From: Mesorhizobium sp. ES1-1
GTDB taxonomy: Bacteria; Pseudomonadota; Alphaproteobacteria; Rhizobiales; Rhizobiaceae
Assembly: GCF_020164785.1 (NCBI RefSeq)
Contig: NZ_JAIUGX010000001.1
Span: forward strand, 434,001-498,000
Length of the DNA: 64,000 nucleotides
Reading direction: 5' to 3'
Shown piece after piece: positions 46,804 to 54,612 of this stretch. A model generated the notes under the pieces. It had not been told where the DNA came from. It ran no database searches and saw only the letters and a program-made list of their open reading frames with translations. The translations under genes and the position numbers were made by a program. Position 1 is the first letter of the stretch; each line of letters begins with the position of its first letter.

Positions 46804-47379
46804 CTAGAAAGCCGAACCCGCGCAAAAGTTCTTCTTGAAATAGTCATAGGCTTTCGTAGCGCGTTCAGGGTCTCCAACATTCATAGCCCGCAGCACGTCA
46901 GCGACCTTGCAATCGCTCCACGTTCCATCCCTCTCGAGCCCTTTACATTCAGAAACCGCCAAGCCGTCGATTGAAAGTTGTTTCACCAAACTTCCGGCCG
47001 GAGTACCCACCGGGGTCGTTAGCTTGACAGATGCAACCTTTGACCAGTCAAGTACACCGTGCATGATCTCCACCAATGGTTTATCCTTCTCCATCGCGAT
47101 GGATACGTTCGTAGTGTAGTGACACCCGTCAATCTGCTTGTACCTGGCACTTATTGACAATAAGCCGTCCACTATGAAATCTACGCCTGAAGGAGACTCT
47201 ACGGGCTTGAGAATGACCGTGTGACCTCCCCCGTAATTCGTCACTGGGTCAGCGTCAACACCGTGCATCATGTATACGACTGTTTGCTCAGCGCTTTGGG
47301 CAAAGCTCGAACTGATGAGGGTCAACAGCATAAGTACAACAAGTGCAGCCGACTTGGCGACAATCCCTATACGCTTCAT
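46804..47379 (-). CDS. Secreted hypothetical protein
   Basis: 191 residues from ATG 47379. A clean Sec signal peptide (about 1-27, hydrophobic AALVVLMLLTLISSSFA, cut after AQSA) and several cysteines in the mature part (about five) suggest a periplasmic protein. No enzyme motif seen. Within a prophage it is a likely cargo (moron) gene that could alter the lysogen. Divergent from rusA. Confidence 0.65.
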   Translation of the reverse strand: MKRIGIVAKSAALVVLMLLTLISSSFAQSAEQTVVYMMHGVDADPVTNYGGGHTVILKPVESPSGVDFIVDGLLSISARYKQIDGCHYTTNVSIAMEKDKPLVEIMHGVLDWSKVASVKLTTPVGTPAGSLVKQLSIDGLAVSECKGLERDGTWSDCKVADVLRAMNVGDPERATKAYDYFKKNFCAGSAF

Positions 47380-47446
47380 ATCCAGCCCCCAAAAAAACTC
47401 TGGTGGCAGTTTAGCGGAGCAGCAATGAAGTGCAAAGCCAGTTCTA

Positions 47447-47905
47447 TTGGATTGTAGTGTATGCCCGAAATTGCGGTGGTTGAATGTCTGTGTCAGACTC
47501 CGAGGACTGGAATTCACCCTGCCCTACAAGACGCCACCGTGCCCACGGCCAAGGGTTACGCGTTGGGGCACCTTCTATCCGAAAGCCTACACTGCGTGGA
47601 AGAAGGAGGCTGAGGCCTTCATACGTATGCACGTCACCGCTCAATACCAAGGCCGTGTGAGCGTCTGTATAGAGTGTGTGGAGGCACCCCCTACCAGCGA
47701 CTCAAGGAAGCGTCGTGAGGAGCGCCTACGTAGTGGGTGGCCTAGAGGGGACGTGGATAACCTGGCGAAGGCAGTGCTGGACGCAATGACACAGGCAGGG
47801 GTGTGGCTGGACGACGCTCAGGTCGTTGACCTTCGGTGTACGAAAAAATACGGTGAAATCAACAGAACAAAGGTGGTATGCGAGGCTACAACGCCGGGAA
47901 CTTAA
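47447..47905 (+). CDS. RusA-like Holliday junction resolvase
   Basis: About 152 residues from the first start. The RusA core is clear: [16 protein letters not shown] with catalytic aspartates, then [19 protein letters not shown], and an N-terminal [11 protein letters not shown]. RusA cleaves branched DNA during phage recombination. The true start is uncertain because family members begin near LEFTLP; the TTG at 47447 is only the first possible codon. Confidence 0.78.
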   Translation: MDCSVCPKLRWLNVCVRLRGLEFTLPYKTPPCPRPRVTRWGTFYPKAYTAWKKEAEAFIRMHVTAQYQGRVSVCIECVEAPPTSDSRKRREERLRSGWPRGDVDNLAKAVLDAMTQAGVWLDDAQVVDLRCTKKYGEINRTKVVCEATTPGT

Positions 47906-48098
47906 TGCCGTGTGACGCCGTGTACAGACGGAGAACACGGAGCGCGTTAACGTCTCATAAACAGAAAACCACTTGCCTGGATGTGCGTAACGCACTACAT
48001 ACGGGGCCTGCTGCTGACGAGTGCAAAACAGCGAACCCACCAGAAATGGTTCTGCGGAGTGCAGACGTAAGGGGACTCTCGTACAGGCTTTCGGGCCG

Positions 48099-48130
48099 AA
48101 AAATAGCTCCTTCGGGGGCTATTTTTTTGG
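48099..48130. terminator. Bidirectional terminator with UUCG loop
   Basis: Bases 48101-48110 pair with 48115-48124 (10 bp, one G-T) around a TTCG loop, with T-runs on both strands. It ends the rightward rusA region and, on the minus strand, the gene at 48119-48625, whose stop lies in the stem. Confidence 0.82.
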
Positions 48131-48625
48131 CTTCACGATGGGCAGCCCCCTCACCACCTTCGACACCAGCGTGGCCATGCTGATGGACGGCGGCGCTTTC
48201 GGGAACGCCGTGCGCTCGTGCGCGCTCTGGACGAACAAGAAGGCGTCGTACTTGTTCGAGTTTGACGGCTTCAGCGAGAAGAACGCGACGTACGGCCCGA
48301 TGCAGCCGGGGACGTTCTGCAGCACCAGGTAGTTGTCTTTCAGGCTGAAGTGCACCTTGCCGTTGGCCGACGCGCGGATCATCGCTGGCAGATGCGCGGA
48401 CAGGCCGTGTCGCGTGGTGCAGAAGCACCGGATGTCGCCGTTGTAGTCGACCTGGTGCTCGATAGGGTCAGCCGCCAGCCATTCGCGCGAGAAGGTGTGC
48501 GAACCGAAACGCACGTGAACACGATATGACGGTGCGCCCGGATTCTGGGGCGCAACCGTCATCGTGAACGGGTTCAAATGCTGAAGGGGGTACTTGACCC
48601 CCTGAATTTCCTTCGTGCCATACAT
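48119..48625 (-). CDS. Hypothetical protein
   Basis: 168 residues. Beta-rich in the N-terminal half (YRVHVRFGSHTFSREWLA), with a CFCTTRHGLSAHLP cysteine-histidine stretch, then helices and a lysine-rich end. No family recognised. It ends at the bidirectional terminator. Follows the winged-helix gene on the minus strand. Confidence 0.6.
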   Translation of the reverse strand: MYGTKEIQGVKYPLQHLNPFTMTVAPQNPGAPSYRVHVRFGSHTFSREWLAADPIEHQVDYNGDIRCFCTTRHGLSAHLPAMIRASANGKVHFSLKDNYLVLQNVPGCIGPYVAFFSLKPSNSNKYDAFLFVQSAHERTAFPKAPPSISMATLVSKVVRGLPIVKPKK

Positions 48626-48643
48626 GGCGTCTGCGGGCTCCTG

Positions 48644-49273
48644 TCACCCCGTTACGTCCGGCTTGGTCAACGCCAACGCCGTCTGAGATTTCGTTTTGTC
48701 GTCGCCCGTGTCGCCCTCGGGCTCGCGGGACGGTGCTTGGTAAGCCGCCTTCGGGTAGTCCTCGCCCTTGAACCAGTAGCCCCAGCCCGGAAGGTTCACG
48801 AATTCGTCGCGCATACGCCACATGATGGTGCCGATGGCCTTGCTGCGGTCGACACCGGCCACCGGAATGCCCATCAGCTCCAACGCGTCGACAATCTCGG
48901 TGCGCGTCATCGGCCGCTTGTGGTCCTTCAAGATCTGCGTCACAACCTGCGACATCCGGGCTTTCGGAAGGTTCCTAGTCGGCCGTTCGGTCTTGCCGGA
49001 CTTGATCGTAGTAACTATCGGTATATCGCCCGCAGAGAAGTCAAACTGGCGCCGAGTGCGGCTAGACCAATAGATCGGCTTGTGCGTCGGCGGCGCCTCC
49101 CTTCTGCTATTTTCATCATCGTCAGCGAGGAGATCGGCCTCGTTGATATCGTCGTCGGTGTCGACGTCCTCGACGCCGTGCTTCTGCAGCAGGCTCAGCA
49201 GGAGGTCGATTTCCTCAATCTGTTTCCGGTGCGCCTCGCGGCGCTTCTGCAATTTTTCATAGAGCGTGGCCAT
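48644..49273 (-). CDS. Coiled-coil and winged-helix protein
   Basis: 209 residues from ATG 49273. An N-terminal coiled coil (about 2-35, EKLQKRREAHRKQIEEID), an acidic linker (DVDTDDDINEADLLADDDE), then a winged-helix-like domain (about 105-165, QVVTQILKDHKRPMTRTEI and AIGTIMWRMRDEFVNLPG). It is probably a DNA-binding regulator or recombination accessory protein. The ribosome site is weak, so the start may differ slightly. Confidence 0.62.
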   Translation of the reverse strand: MATLYEKLQKRREAHRKQIEEIDLLLSLLQKHGVEDVDTDDDINEADLLADDDENSRREAPPTHKPIYWSSRTRRQFDFSAGDIPIVTTIKSGKTERPTRNLPKARMSQVVTQILKDHKRPMTRTEIVDALELMGIPVAGVDRSKAIGTIMWRMRDEFVNLPGWGYWFKGEDYPKAAYQAPSREPEGDTGDDKTKSQTALALTKPDVTG

Positions 49274-49550
49274 AACCCATCGACCCACGTTTCGGTTGAC
49301 GACGATATAGTCGCGGCACCCGGCAAACACAAGCCTGAATCCTATGCGTAACCCTGTGTTCGCGCTTTGTTCATGTGGACTCGTTTTTCATTTGAAAATG
49401 AATATCTAAGTCTTTTCAGTCTGTTAGTATAATTCATCTCCCTGAAAAAATTCTGCTGTTTTGAGAGGGCCGAATGTTCTTTTTCGATACAATCGTGCGC
49501 ACGGTGTCAACAAGGGGCCGACTCAATCGGCTTCGATTCGGCAGCCGGTG
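49274..49550 (-). promoter_or_regulatory. AT-rich intergenic region with promoter-like motifs
   Basis: 277 bases with no convincing gene. TTAGTATAAT at about 49425 resembles the AAGTATAAT words of the other phage intergenic gaps. The lower GC content between 49,380 and 49,500 suggests promoter or operator use for the minus-strand gene at 49273. Confidence 0.45.
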
Positions 49551-49847
49551 TCAGGATCGCCCAAGCTGGAAGTAGGCGGCGCGACGCTGCTCGGCATCGT
49601 GCCGAACCTTGTCGGCATGACCTTTCCGCTCCTGATAGTTGTCGCTGTGCGCGCCGAAGGTTCGGTTTGCTGGCACGCGCTCCACAGGTTCGGACGGCAT
49701 CTGCGGCAGAGTTTCCGGCACCTGCCATACGACGGCATTGCGGGAGCGTATGGCGTCCTCTTCGGCCTTCAGCTTCACAAGGCGGTGGATGAGCTGCCGC
49801 TGCTCGGCACCAATGTCCTGCAGGCGCTGATAATCTGCACCGTGCAT
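49551..49847 (-). CDS. Hypothetical protein of the recombination operon
   Basis: 98 residues from ATG 49847. An N-terminal helix (YQRLQDIGAEQRQLIHRLVK) and a basic C-terminal helix (ERKGHADKVRHDAEQRRA) suggest a helical DNA- or protein-binding role. Starts just after the stop of the gene before it, in one minus-strand operon with SSB and ERF. No family recognised. Confidence 0.6.
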   Translation of the reverse strand: MHGADYQRLQDIGAEQRQLIHRLVKLKAEEDAIRSRNAVVWQVPETLPQMPSEPVERVPANRTFGAHSDNYQERKGHADKVRHDAEQRRAAYFQLGRS

Positions 49848-49848
49848 A

Positions 49849-50049
49849 TCATTTGACCCGCCATATTTCGCAGCCGCCGTCGACGGCACGGGTGGTAAAC
49901 ACCCAGTCCGGCTGCCGCTTGTTGGCGCGCTTGATGTAGGCGTAGGCGTTGGAACGAAGGACACCAGGCACGAAATGCATGGTGTCCACCTTGAGCTCCA
50001 GCAAGGCGGCAAGCACCTTGCGGTTAGGGCGTGGGGTTTTCGGCTTCAT
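49849..50049 (-). CDS. Small hypothetical protein of the recombination operon
   Basis: 66 residues. The ATG at 50049 shares its first base with the ssb stop (TAATG), a clear coupling. Helical and basic at the start (KPKTPRPNRKVLAALLELK) with a beta strand DWVFTTRAVDGGCEIWRV at the end. It resembles a small DNA-binding or winged-helix protein; not recognised. Confidence 0.6.
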   Translation of the reverse strand: MKPKTPRPNRKVLAALLELKVDTMHFVPGVLRSNAYAYIKRANKRQPDWVFTTRAVDGGCEIWRVK

Positions 50050-50450
50050 TAGAAGGGGCATTCATCGTCGACGGTCGCCGCAGCTACAGGTTTTGCTTTT
50101 GCTGTAGTTGGCCGTGGCTCGGTCCCCTCGACCTTGTCGCCGACAAGGATGAAGCCGTTCGCGGAAAGCTCCAACGACACGCGGGTGTTGTTCTCCTTGT
50201 CGGTCCACTCGCGGTTGGAAGGCTCGCCGGTGAAGCCTATGGCTGCGCCCTTGGTCAGGTTGAAGCGCTCCAGCGTTTCGGCCGTCTTGCCGAAGGCGGA
50301 CACATTCCACCAGGTCGTGCGCTTCTTGTCGCCAAAGCCGGTGTTGACGGCGAGCGCGGCGCTGAACACCAGCGTGCCAGACGTGGTGTTGCGCGTCTCA
50401 GGGTCACGGCCAAGGTGGCCGATGATGGTTGCGGATGCGTGGTTAGGCAT
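50049..50450 (-). CDS. ssb: Single-stranded DNA-binding protein
   Basis: 133 residues. The OB-fold is recognisable (SATIIGHLGRDPETRNT, TTWWNVSAFGKTAETL). The C-terminus is the classic acidic partner-binding tail DDECPF, by which SSB recruits replication and recombination proteins. It coats single strands for phage replication and ERF annealing. Overlaps both neighbours in a tight operon. Confidence 0.92.
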   Translation of the reverse strand: MPNHASATIIGHLGRDPETRNTTSGTLVFSAALAVNTGFGDKKRTTWWNVSAFGKTAETLERFNLTKGAAIGFTGEPSNREWTDKENNTRVSLELSANGFILVGDKVEGTEPRPTTAKAKPVAAATVDDECPF

Positions 50451-50835
50451 TGGAAGTAGCTTTCATTAGTTTCTTGCGGGACACGGCCAGCGCGTAAGAC
50501 GGCTTGACCTCGTGTCCCTGTTCGACCAGCCATTCGGCCAGCTTCGTTGCGTCGAGCACCAGCTTGACCTCTTCGGTGAAGCATGATGCGGGAACCTCAT
50601 TTTTCGGATAGCCGTACTGGCGCTCCACCCATGCAAGGCTGATGGCCTCGCGTTTCAGTGTGGATTGCCAGCCGTTGAACTCGATTGTCGTCTCGCCGGT
50701 CGAGACCTGGCGGTTCAGAAGCTCTCGGCGGATTGGCTCGGCGCGGGCTTTCGCCTCCCCCTCCAGGCTGATGCACTCCGTGAGCTGGTCAAGCAATTCG
50801 ACCTCGGAGAGGTTTGAGAGCGGGGTGTCGATCAT
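50443..50835 (-). CDS. Unknown protein between ERF and SSB
   Basis: 130 residues, helical at the N-terminus (EVELLDQLTECISLEGEAKA), with a central W-Q-S-T-L-K strand and an ALAVSRKKLMKATSNA end. It starts inside the ERF stop (ATGA) and overlaps ssb, so it belongs to the recombination unit. Similar positions in other phages hold nuclease inhibitors or Gp157-like proteins, but no motif proves this. Confidence 0.6.
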   Translation of the reverse strand: MIDTPLSNLSEVELLDQLTECISLEGEAKARAEPIRRELLNRQVSTGETTIEFNGWQSTLKREAISLAWVERQYGYPKNEVPASCFTEEVKLVLDATKLAEWLVEQGHEVKPSYALAVSRKKLMKATSNA

Positions 50836-51485
50836 ACCTCCACTCCCAACCCTTGGATCTCTGCATAGAGGTCGGGGTAGTTACGCTTCAACCACTGGAT
50901 GGCTTTCAGCTGGTCAGGGTTCTCTTGGAGCCATGCGGCCTGAGCGAAGCTGTCGAGGGGCGCCAGCTGTTCGCGGACCTCGGCAAGCTTGGCCTCGGCC
51001 TTGGTGCGCATGGCCTTCTCCTCTGGCGTGGGTCCGGCCGCTGGTGCCTTTGCCCGAGCAGCTGTGCCTTCCTCCGGCGTCGAAACGTCAGGATCATCGC
51101 CAGTCTCGATGAGGAGGGTCTGCCGCAAGGCATACTTAAGAGCGATGGTTGCCGCCTTCGGACTAGCCTTGTCGCTGGTGTCGGCGCCTTCACCGACGGC
51201 CACCACCTGAATGCTTTCACCACTGATATGGGCGAATGTGAACCGATATTCCGCAACAATGCGGTTCATCCGTGAGCCGGACTTCGTCAGATAGTCCTCG
51301 CCCTTTATAAGGCTGTAGCCGCTGGGATATACGACGATGCCGTGCTTCAATAGCACTGGTCGAACGGCTTCGATAAAGTCCGCCTCACCGGCGAATTTGT
51401 AGCCCTGCTCCTTGTTTTTGCCAGCCTTCTGGACGTAGCCACATTCTTTGTACGCCGCGTTTAGCGCGGTTATAATTTCTTTCAC
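50832..51485 (-). CDS. ERF family single-strand annealing protein
   Basis: 217 residues from GTG 51485. The ERF core is visible: ITALNAAYKECGYVQK, YKFAGEADFIEAVRPVLLKH, GIVVYPSG, and SPKAATIALKYALRQTLLIE with DDPD after it. ERF proteins pair complementary strands and give phages RecA-independent recombination. The GTG overlaps the upstream small gene (ATGTGA). A frame extending to 51533 has a weaker start. Confidence 0.88.
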   Translation of the reverse strand: MKEIITALNAAYKECGYVQKAGKNKEQGYKFAGEADFIEAVRPVLLKHGIVVYPSGYSLIKGEDYLTKSGSRMNRIVAEYRFTFAHISGESIQVVAVGEGADTSDKASPKAATIALKYALRQTLLIETGDDPDVSTPEEGTAARAKAPAAGPTPEEKAMRTKAEAKLAEVREQLAPLDSFAQAAWLQENPDQLKAIQWLKRNYPDLYAEIQGLGVEV

Positions 51486-51610
51486 ATACCGAGCTTCCTT
51501 TGATTCTCGGTGTAGCGGGCCATGTCTGCCCACGCCTGTTCAGCCGCAAGCATTGCTGCCTGCTCCTGCTGTTCGCGCCATTCTTCATATTCCCGGCTAC
51601 TGCGGCTCAT
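51482..51610 (-). CDS. Very small leader gene of the ERF operon
   Basis: 42 residues from ATG 51610, with AGGAG upstream. Glutamate/glutamine- and alanine-rich, one helix (EYEEWREQQEQAAMLAAEQA). Its stop overlaps the GTG of the ERF gene. It may simply couple translation or act as a small accessory peptide. Confidence 0.55.
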   Translation of the reverse strand: MSRSSREYEEWREQQEQAAMLAAEQAWADMARYTENQRKLGM

Positions 51611-51644
51611 CGTTATTCTCCTATTGGTTGATATTGGAATAATC

Positions 51645-51731
51645 CTGACGCAACTCTTATAGGTCGTCAACAAGTATAATAAGAATGAAAAAGATAAGAA
51701 ATAAGTAGACAATGGTTTATTCTTGCGTCAG
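51645..51731. promoter_or_regulatory. Divergent promoter region with 9-bp inverted repeat
   Basis: CTGACGCAA (51645-51653) and TTGCGTCAG (51723-51731) are perfect 9-bp inverted copies 69 bases apart, flanking an AT-rich core with AAGTATAAT. They sit between the leftward ERF operon and the rightward gene group from 51769, and could be paired operators that loop the DNA. Confidence 0.55.
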
Positions 51732-51768
51732 CATTCATTCACTAACCCAACCAATAAGGAATAAAACC

Positions 51769-51921
51769 ATGACCTATAACCCTATTCAAATGCCTGACAC
51801 GTGGGCCGACCGCTTGGCAGACGCCTACTGGAGCCACTCGCTCGCGTTTACGGCTAAAGCTGCCCGCATTGGCGGCATGCTGCTCGCCATCGGCATCTGT
51901 GCCGCCGCGTTGGCGATTTAA
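51769..51921 (+). CDS. Small membrane peptide
   Basis: 50 residues from ATG 51769 (AAGGAA upstream). The hydrophilic first half is followed by a helix IGGMLLAIGICAAALAI, so it is a short single-pass membrane peptide. First of four rightward genes ending at the terminator near 52,915. Role unknown. Confidence 0.55.
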   Translation: MTYNPIQMPDTWADRLADAYWSHSLAFTAKAARIGGMLLAIGICAAALAI

Positions 51922-51941
51922 TCAAAGAGAAAGTGAGGAAT

Positions 51942-52352
51942 ATGAATGCACCAAAGCTCCAGCTCGAAGCTGGGAAATATTACCGGACGCGCGATGGGCG
52001 GAAGGCAGTTGTAGTCGGGTTGAGCCCTTTTGAAGGCACTGGCGAAACATTTGTCGCGGCCGGTTATATCGAGACCGAGCCCACTGTCATGACGTGGTCT
52101 ATGGATGGATTTTTTTCTCCAACGCGCAACAACCACCATCGCGACCTCGTCGCCGAATGGGTCGAGCCGAAGCGCATCAAGGGGTTTGTCGCGCTTTGGG
52201 ACATCGGCCACGGTGGCAGCTTAATTGCAGGATGCTCACACGTTTACCTAACCCTTGACGCAGCTAAGGCAGAGGGATTTTGCGGCGTTATTGCTTACGT
52301 CGAAATCGACGTGCTGGAAGGCCAAGGCCTCGACGGGGAGGCAGGCCGATGA
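51942..52352 (+). CDS. Hypothetical protein
   Basis: 136 residues from ATG 51942 (GTGAGGAA upstream). The N-terminal beta-rich half (LEAGKYYRTRDGRKAVVVGL) looks like a small barrel; the rest mixes strands and helices, ending EIDVLEGQGLDGEAGR. No family recognised. Overlaps the next gene by ATGA. Confidence 0.6.
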   Translation: MNAPKLQLEAGKYYRTRDGRKAVVVGLSPFEGTGETFVAAGYIETEPTVMTWSMDGFFSPTRNNHHRDLVAEWVEPKRIKGFVALWDIGHGGSLIAGCSHVYLTLDAAKAEGFCGVIAYVEIDVLEGQGLDGEAGR

Positions 52353-52555
52353 GGAACCTCCTCGACGCAATGGTGATCGCAGCCCTGCTTTGTGCAATCT
52401 CCCTCGGAACGACGGTTTTGCAGGAGCGTCGTTATCAAAAGACTATAATTAGGGACGGCGACAACGGTTGCCTGTATCTCGGAACACCTGCGGGTGGGTA
52501 CACGGTGATGCGCAACACCGACGGCTCGCTGCAATGTGAGGAAGGCCGGTCATGA
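52349..52555 (+). CDS. Small membrane-anchored or exported protein
   Basis: 68 residues. Begins with a hydrophobic helix (LLDAMVIAALLCAISLGTT), then a polar tail with two cysteines (CLYLGTPAGGYTVM, CEEG). It could be a lipoprotein-like or spanin-like peptide, but no lipobox is clear. Joined by ATGA overlaps to both neighbours. Confidence 0.55.
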   Translation: MRNLLDAMVIAALLCAISLGTTVLQERRYQKTIIRDGDNGCLYLGTPAGGYTVMRNTDGSLQCEEGRS

Positions 52556-52902
52556 GTCACTGGCCATTCCTTTCCGCCCTGCCCCTCCGCATGTGGGGCA
52601 AACGCCCTCGCCCGCCTGAGCCGACCAAGCACCAGCTGAACGTGAAGGCCCTCGCCGCCCAACACCTCATCAAGCACGGCTGCATCGACGCCCTGACCAT
52701 CCAGCGCATGGGCACTACGGCACCGCACCGGCTCATCAACCGGCTGCGCAAGGATGGCTACCTGCGACCGCTGGACCATCCGCGGGCGTTCATCGAGGTT
52801 CCGAATAGCTCAGGCTACGGCAGGCACCGGCTGCACTACTGGTCCGGATGGCAGCCCAAGGCTGGCGATCGCCGAGCGGTAAGCCGAGCGGCCAGAAAGT
52901 AA
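52552..52902 (+). CDS. Helix-turn-helix-like hypothetical protein
   Basis: 116 residues. A central region (about 27-75, HQLNVKALAAQHLIKHGCI and TIQRMGTTAPHRLINRLRK) has the look of a winged-helix DNA-binding domain, with a basic C-terminus. It ends at a strong terminator. It could regulate the early phage genes, but no clear repressor signature is seen. Confidence 0.58.
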   Translation: MSHWPFLSALPLRMWGKRPRPPEPTKHQLNVKALAAQHLIKHGCIDALTIQRMGTTAPHRLINRLRKDGYLRPLDHPRAFIEVPNSSGYGRHRLHYWSGWQPKAGDRRAVSRAARK

Positions 52903-52903
52903 A

Positions 52904-52930
52904 AGGGGCACCTTTCGGTGCCCCTTCTAT
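52904..52930. terminator. Strong bidirectional terminator
   Basis: AGGGGCACC (52904-52912) and GGTGCCCCT (52917-52925) pair perfectly over a TTTC loop; a T-rich tail follows on the plus strand and TTTT on the minus strand. It ends the four-gene rightward unit. Confidence 0.88.
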
Positions 52931-53020
52931 TTAGCTACCGAAGTAGCCGATCAGAAAAACGACGATCTTGAGGACCGTCTTTAGTTCCAGCTTAACTTCA
53001 ATGTTGACTCGGATGACCAT
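52931..53020 (-). CDS. Possible membrane peptide
   Basis: A short frame of 29 residues (ATG 53020) rich in hydrophobic residues (LKIVVFLIGYFGS at the end). It stops immediately before the minus-strand side of the terminator, which is the main support. A small holin-like or membrane peptide is possible; it may also be chance. Confidence 0.3.
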   Translation of the reverse strand: MVIRVNIEVKLELKTVLKIVVFLIGYFGS

Positions 53021-53133
53021 TCTCTTGGCGTTCCGGGTCTGCAGGCGCCGACAGTACCCAAAAGGGGGGTTAATGTCGAGATTTCGAAATCCAGTTCTTG
53101 TACCATAGCTCCTGACGGGCGTGGCCACACCCT

Positions 53134-53319
53134 TCAGCAGCTAGAATAATATCTTTTGTTTCGATACTGTTTTGAGATGGGTTCTGTTTGCTTTGCGCTT
53201 GCTAAATTTGATTCTGTTTTGCTTCGCTGGTTCTGTTTTTGATTATTAGCTTTGCTGATCGGTTCTTTTTTGCTTGTCTGAGTTGCTTTTTGCTTGGCTC
53301 GATTTGGCGCGCAGTGCAC
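53134..53319. repeat. Low-complexity purine-rich repeat tract
   Basis: A T/G-skewed tract on the plus strand (A/C/G-rich on the minus) in which words such as AAGCAAAA and ACAGAACC recur every 25-40 bases. Part reads as a 61-residue Lys/Gln/Ser-rich frame (SKANNQKQNQRSKTESN), probably not a real gene. The rest of the gap (52,931-53,454) shows no other gene. Confidence 0.55.
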
Positions 53320-53454
53320 CCACCCTTGATATGGGAATGCTGGCTCGTTCGTTCAAGGGGCGGCCACAATTCTTCTGAAACTTTTGCAGCCCCCTAAGAC
53401 TGGTCAGACGGAATCAGCATAACCGAGCGGAGCTGATATTGCAGCGACCGCCGA

Positions 53455-53934
53455 CTAGCTTCTGGGTTTATGGCCCATCGCACGGATGGCGTACATGTTC
53501 ATGTCTTCGCGAAGCACACGGATGCCACCTAATTCATCATTTGCGCACTGTTCCATGTTTGCCGGGATCTCCACGTAAATGCCAGCGCTGTGATTGAGGA
53601 CGGCGACGGCCAATTGCCCCTTGATAGGACCGACGACCATCTCACACATCATCGTATCCAGTCGGTCGCCTTGCTGAGCAATATTGTAAACGCCTTCGTA
53701 GCTCATCGTGGCGGTTGCGGTGTTTTGCGGGCTTCGGAGATACAAAGTGGTTCCCTGGAACCGTGTGCCGTAAGCGTTTGTACGGTCATAGACCTCGGGC
53801 TCAGACATGACGATGCCGGTGGCGTCTGTCAGGGTGTAGGCATAGCCATTGGTGCTCCGGGCATGGACAACCGGAGGCTTTGAGACGGTGACGCTTTTCC
53901 AAACTTTCTTTGCGCTATCAAGAAACGTGCCCAC
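53455..53934 (-). CDS. Hypothetical protein
   Basis: 159 residues from GTG 53934 (GGGGAGAG upstream). Predicted mixed alpha/beta: VVHARSTNGYAYTLTDATG and ATMSYEGVYNIAQQGDRLD in the middle, ending IRAMGHKPRS. No membrane segment. Family not recognised. Divergent from the cysteine-peptidase-like gene at 54039, with the early/late boundary between them. Confidence 0.6.
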   Translation of the reverse strand: MGTFLDSAKKVWKSVTVSKPPVVHARSTNGYAYTLTDATGIVMSEPEVYDRTNAYGTRFQGTTLYLRSPQNTATATMSYEGVYNIAQQGDRLDTMMCEMVVGPIKGQLAVAVLNHSAGIYVEIPANMEQCANDELGGIRVLREDMNMYAIRAMGHKPRS

Positions 53935-54038
53935 TGCTCTCTCCCCAGAAATCGATTTGGTCCCTGCCTAGCTCAACCCGCCTGCATTAGGGAGACCTTA
54001 ACTAAAGATCACTTGCTAGAGAAGTCAACTCGTTCCTA

Positions 54039-54350
54039 TTGTTTACTGTGAACATCACAGAAACGCTTTTTGCTATCAAAGCTGACGTGGACAGCCGCAT
54101 TGTCTACGATAATACCGACACGCTCCGCCAGCTTCCAGATTACACATGGGTGACTGCGGGCTCCCACGGCCGGGGTGACTGCACCTGCTTTGCGCAGACC
54201 TACATGGAAGAATGCAGGCTAGTGGGCCTGGACGCTTCCACCTTCGTCTACCGCCTTGATGATGGGCAGTGGCACTGCGTCTGCAACGTGATGGTCGATG
54301 GCGAGACATGGGCCCTGGATTGCCGGGTGAAGTATCCCGAACGACGATAA
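54039..54350 (+). CDS. BTLCP-like (transglutaminase-like) cysteine peptidase domain protein
   Basis: About 103 residues. RGDCTCFAQTYMEE carries a candidate catalytic Cys (near residue 48-50). WHCVCNVMVDGETWALDCR carries a histidine and the later aspartate, in the order C-H-D of the bacterial transglutaminase-like cysteine proteases. It starts with TTG 54039 or a GTG three codons on. Such proteins can process other proteins or serve as effectors. A terminator follows directly. Confidence 0.62.
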   Translation: MFTVNITETLFAIKADVDSRIVYDNTDTLRQLPDYTWVTAGSHGRGDCTCFAQTYMEECRLVGLDASTFVYRLDDGQWHCVCNVMVDGETWALDCRVKYPERR

Positions 54351-54354
54351 AAAT

Positions 54355-54380
54355 GGCCCCTCGTGGGGGCCTGTCATTTT
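54355..54380 (+). terminator. Terminator after the peptidase-like gene
   Basis: GGCCCC (54355-54360) and GGGGCC (54366-54371) pair over a five-base loop, followed by TGTCATTTT. It isolates the small gene from the packaging operon. The 54,381-54,612 stretch has only a weak open frame. Confidence 0.68.
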
Positions 54381-54612
54381 GTTGACCTACTGCTTGGCCT
54401 CGGGGCTCCCACTGAAGAAGTTCCGGTCGTGGGGACGCTTCTGACCATCTTCAAATCCCAAGAGGGTGCCGAAAAGAGTTATTCCGATAGTGGCGATGAA
54501 TGCGAGCATATATTAGACTTTCGATTGATTAAGTGGTTCAGCGTCCCGCTATTCCTTATTGGTGTCAAACGTAATTGTTGGCGGGCGGGTGCTTATGCCG
54601 TAAGGTATAAGG

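Noticed and set aside
47983..47995. 13-base palindrome GTGCGTAACGCAC
   Set aside because: Perfect around one central base, but isolated in a short gap with no second copy; not enough to call an operator.
47878..48183. 101-codon frame after rusA
   Set aside because: It starts within rusA, crosses a strong bidirectional terminator and has no recognisable content.
53134..53319. 61-codon Lys/Gln/Ser-rich frame
   Set aside because: It follows the nucleotide repeats and has no ribosome site; better explained as low-complexity DNA.
36682..54000. CRISPR array or insertion sequence
   Set aside because: No regularly spaced repeats of CRISPR type and no transposase reading frame were found; the repeats seen are iterons or low-complexity tracts.
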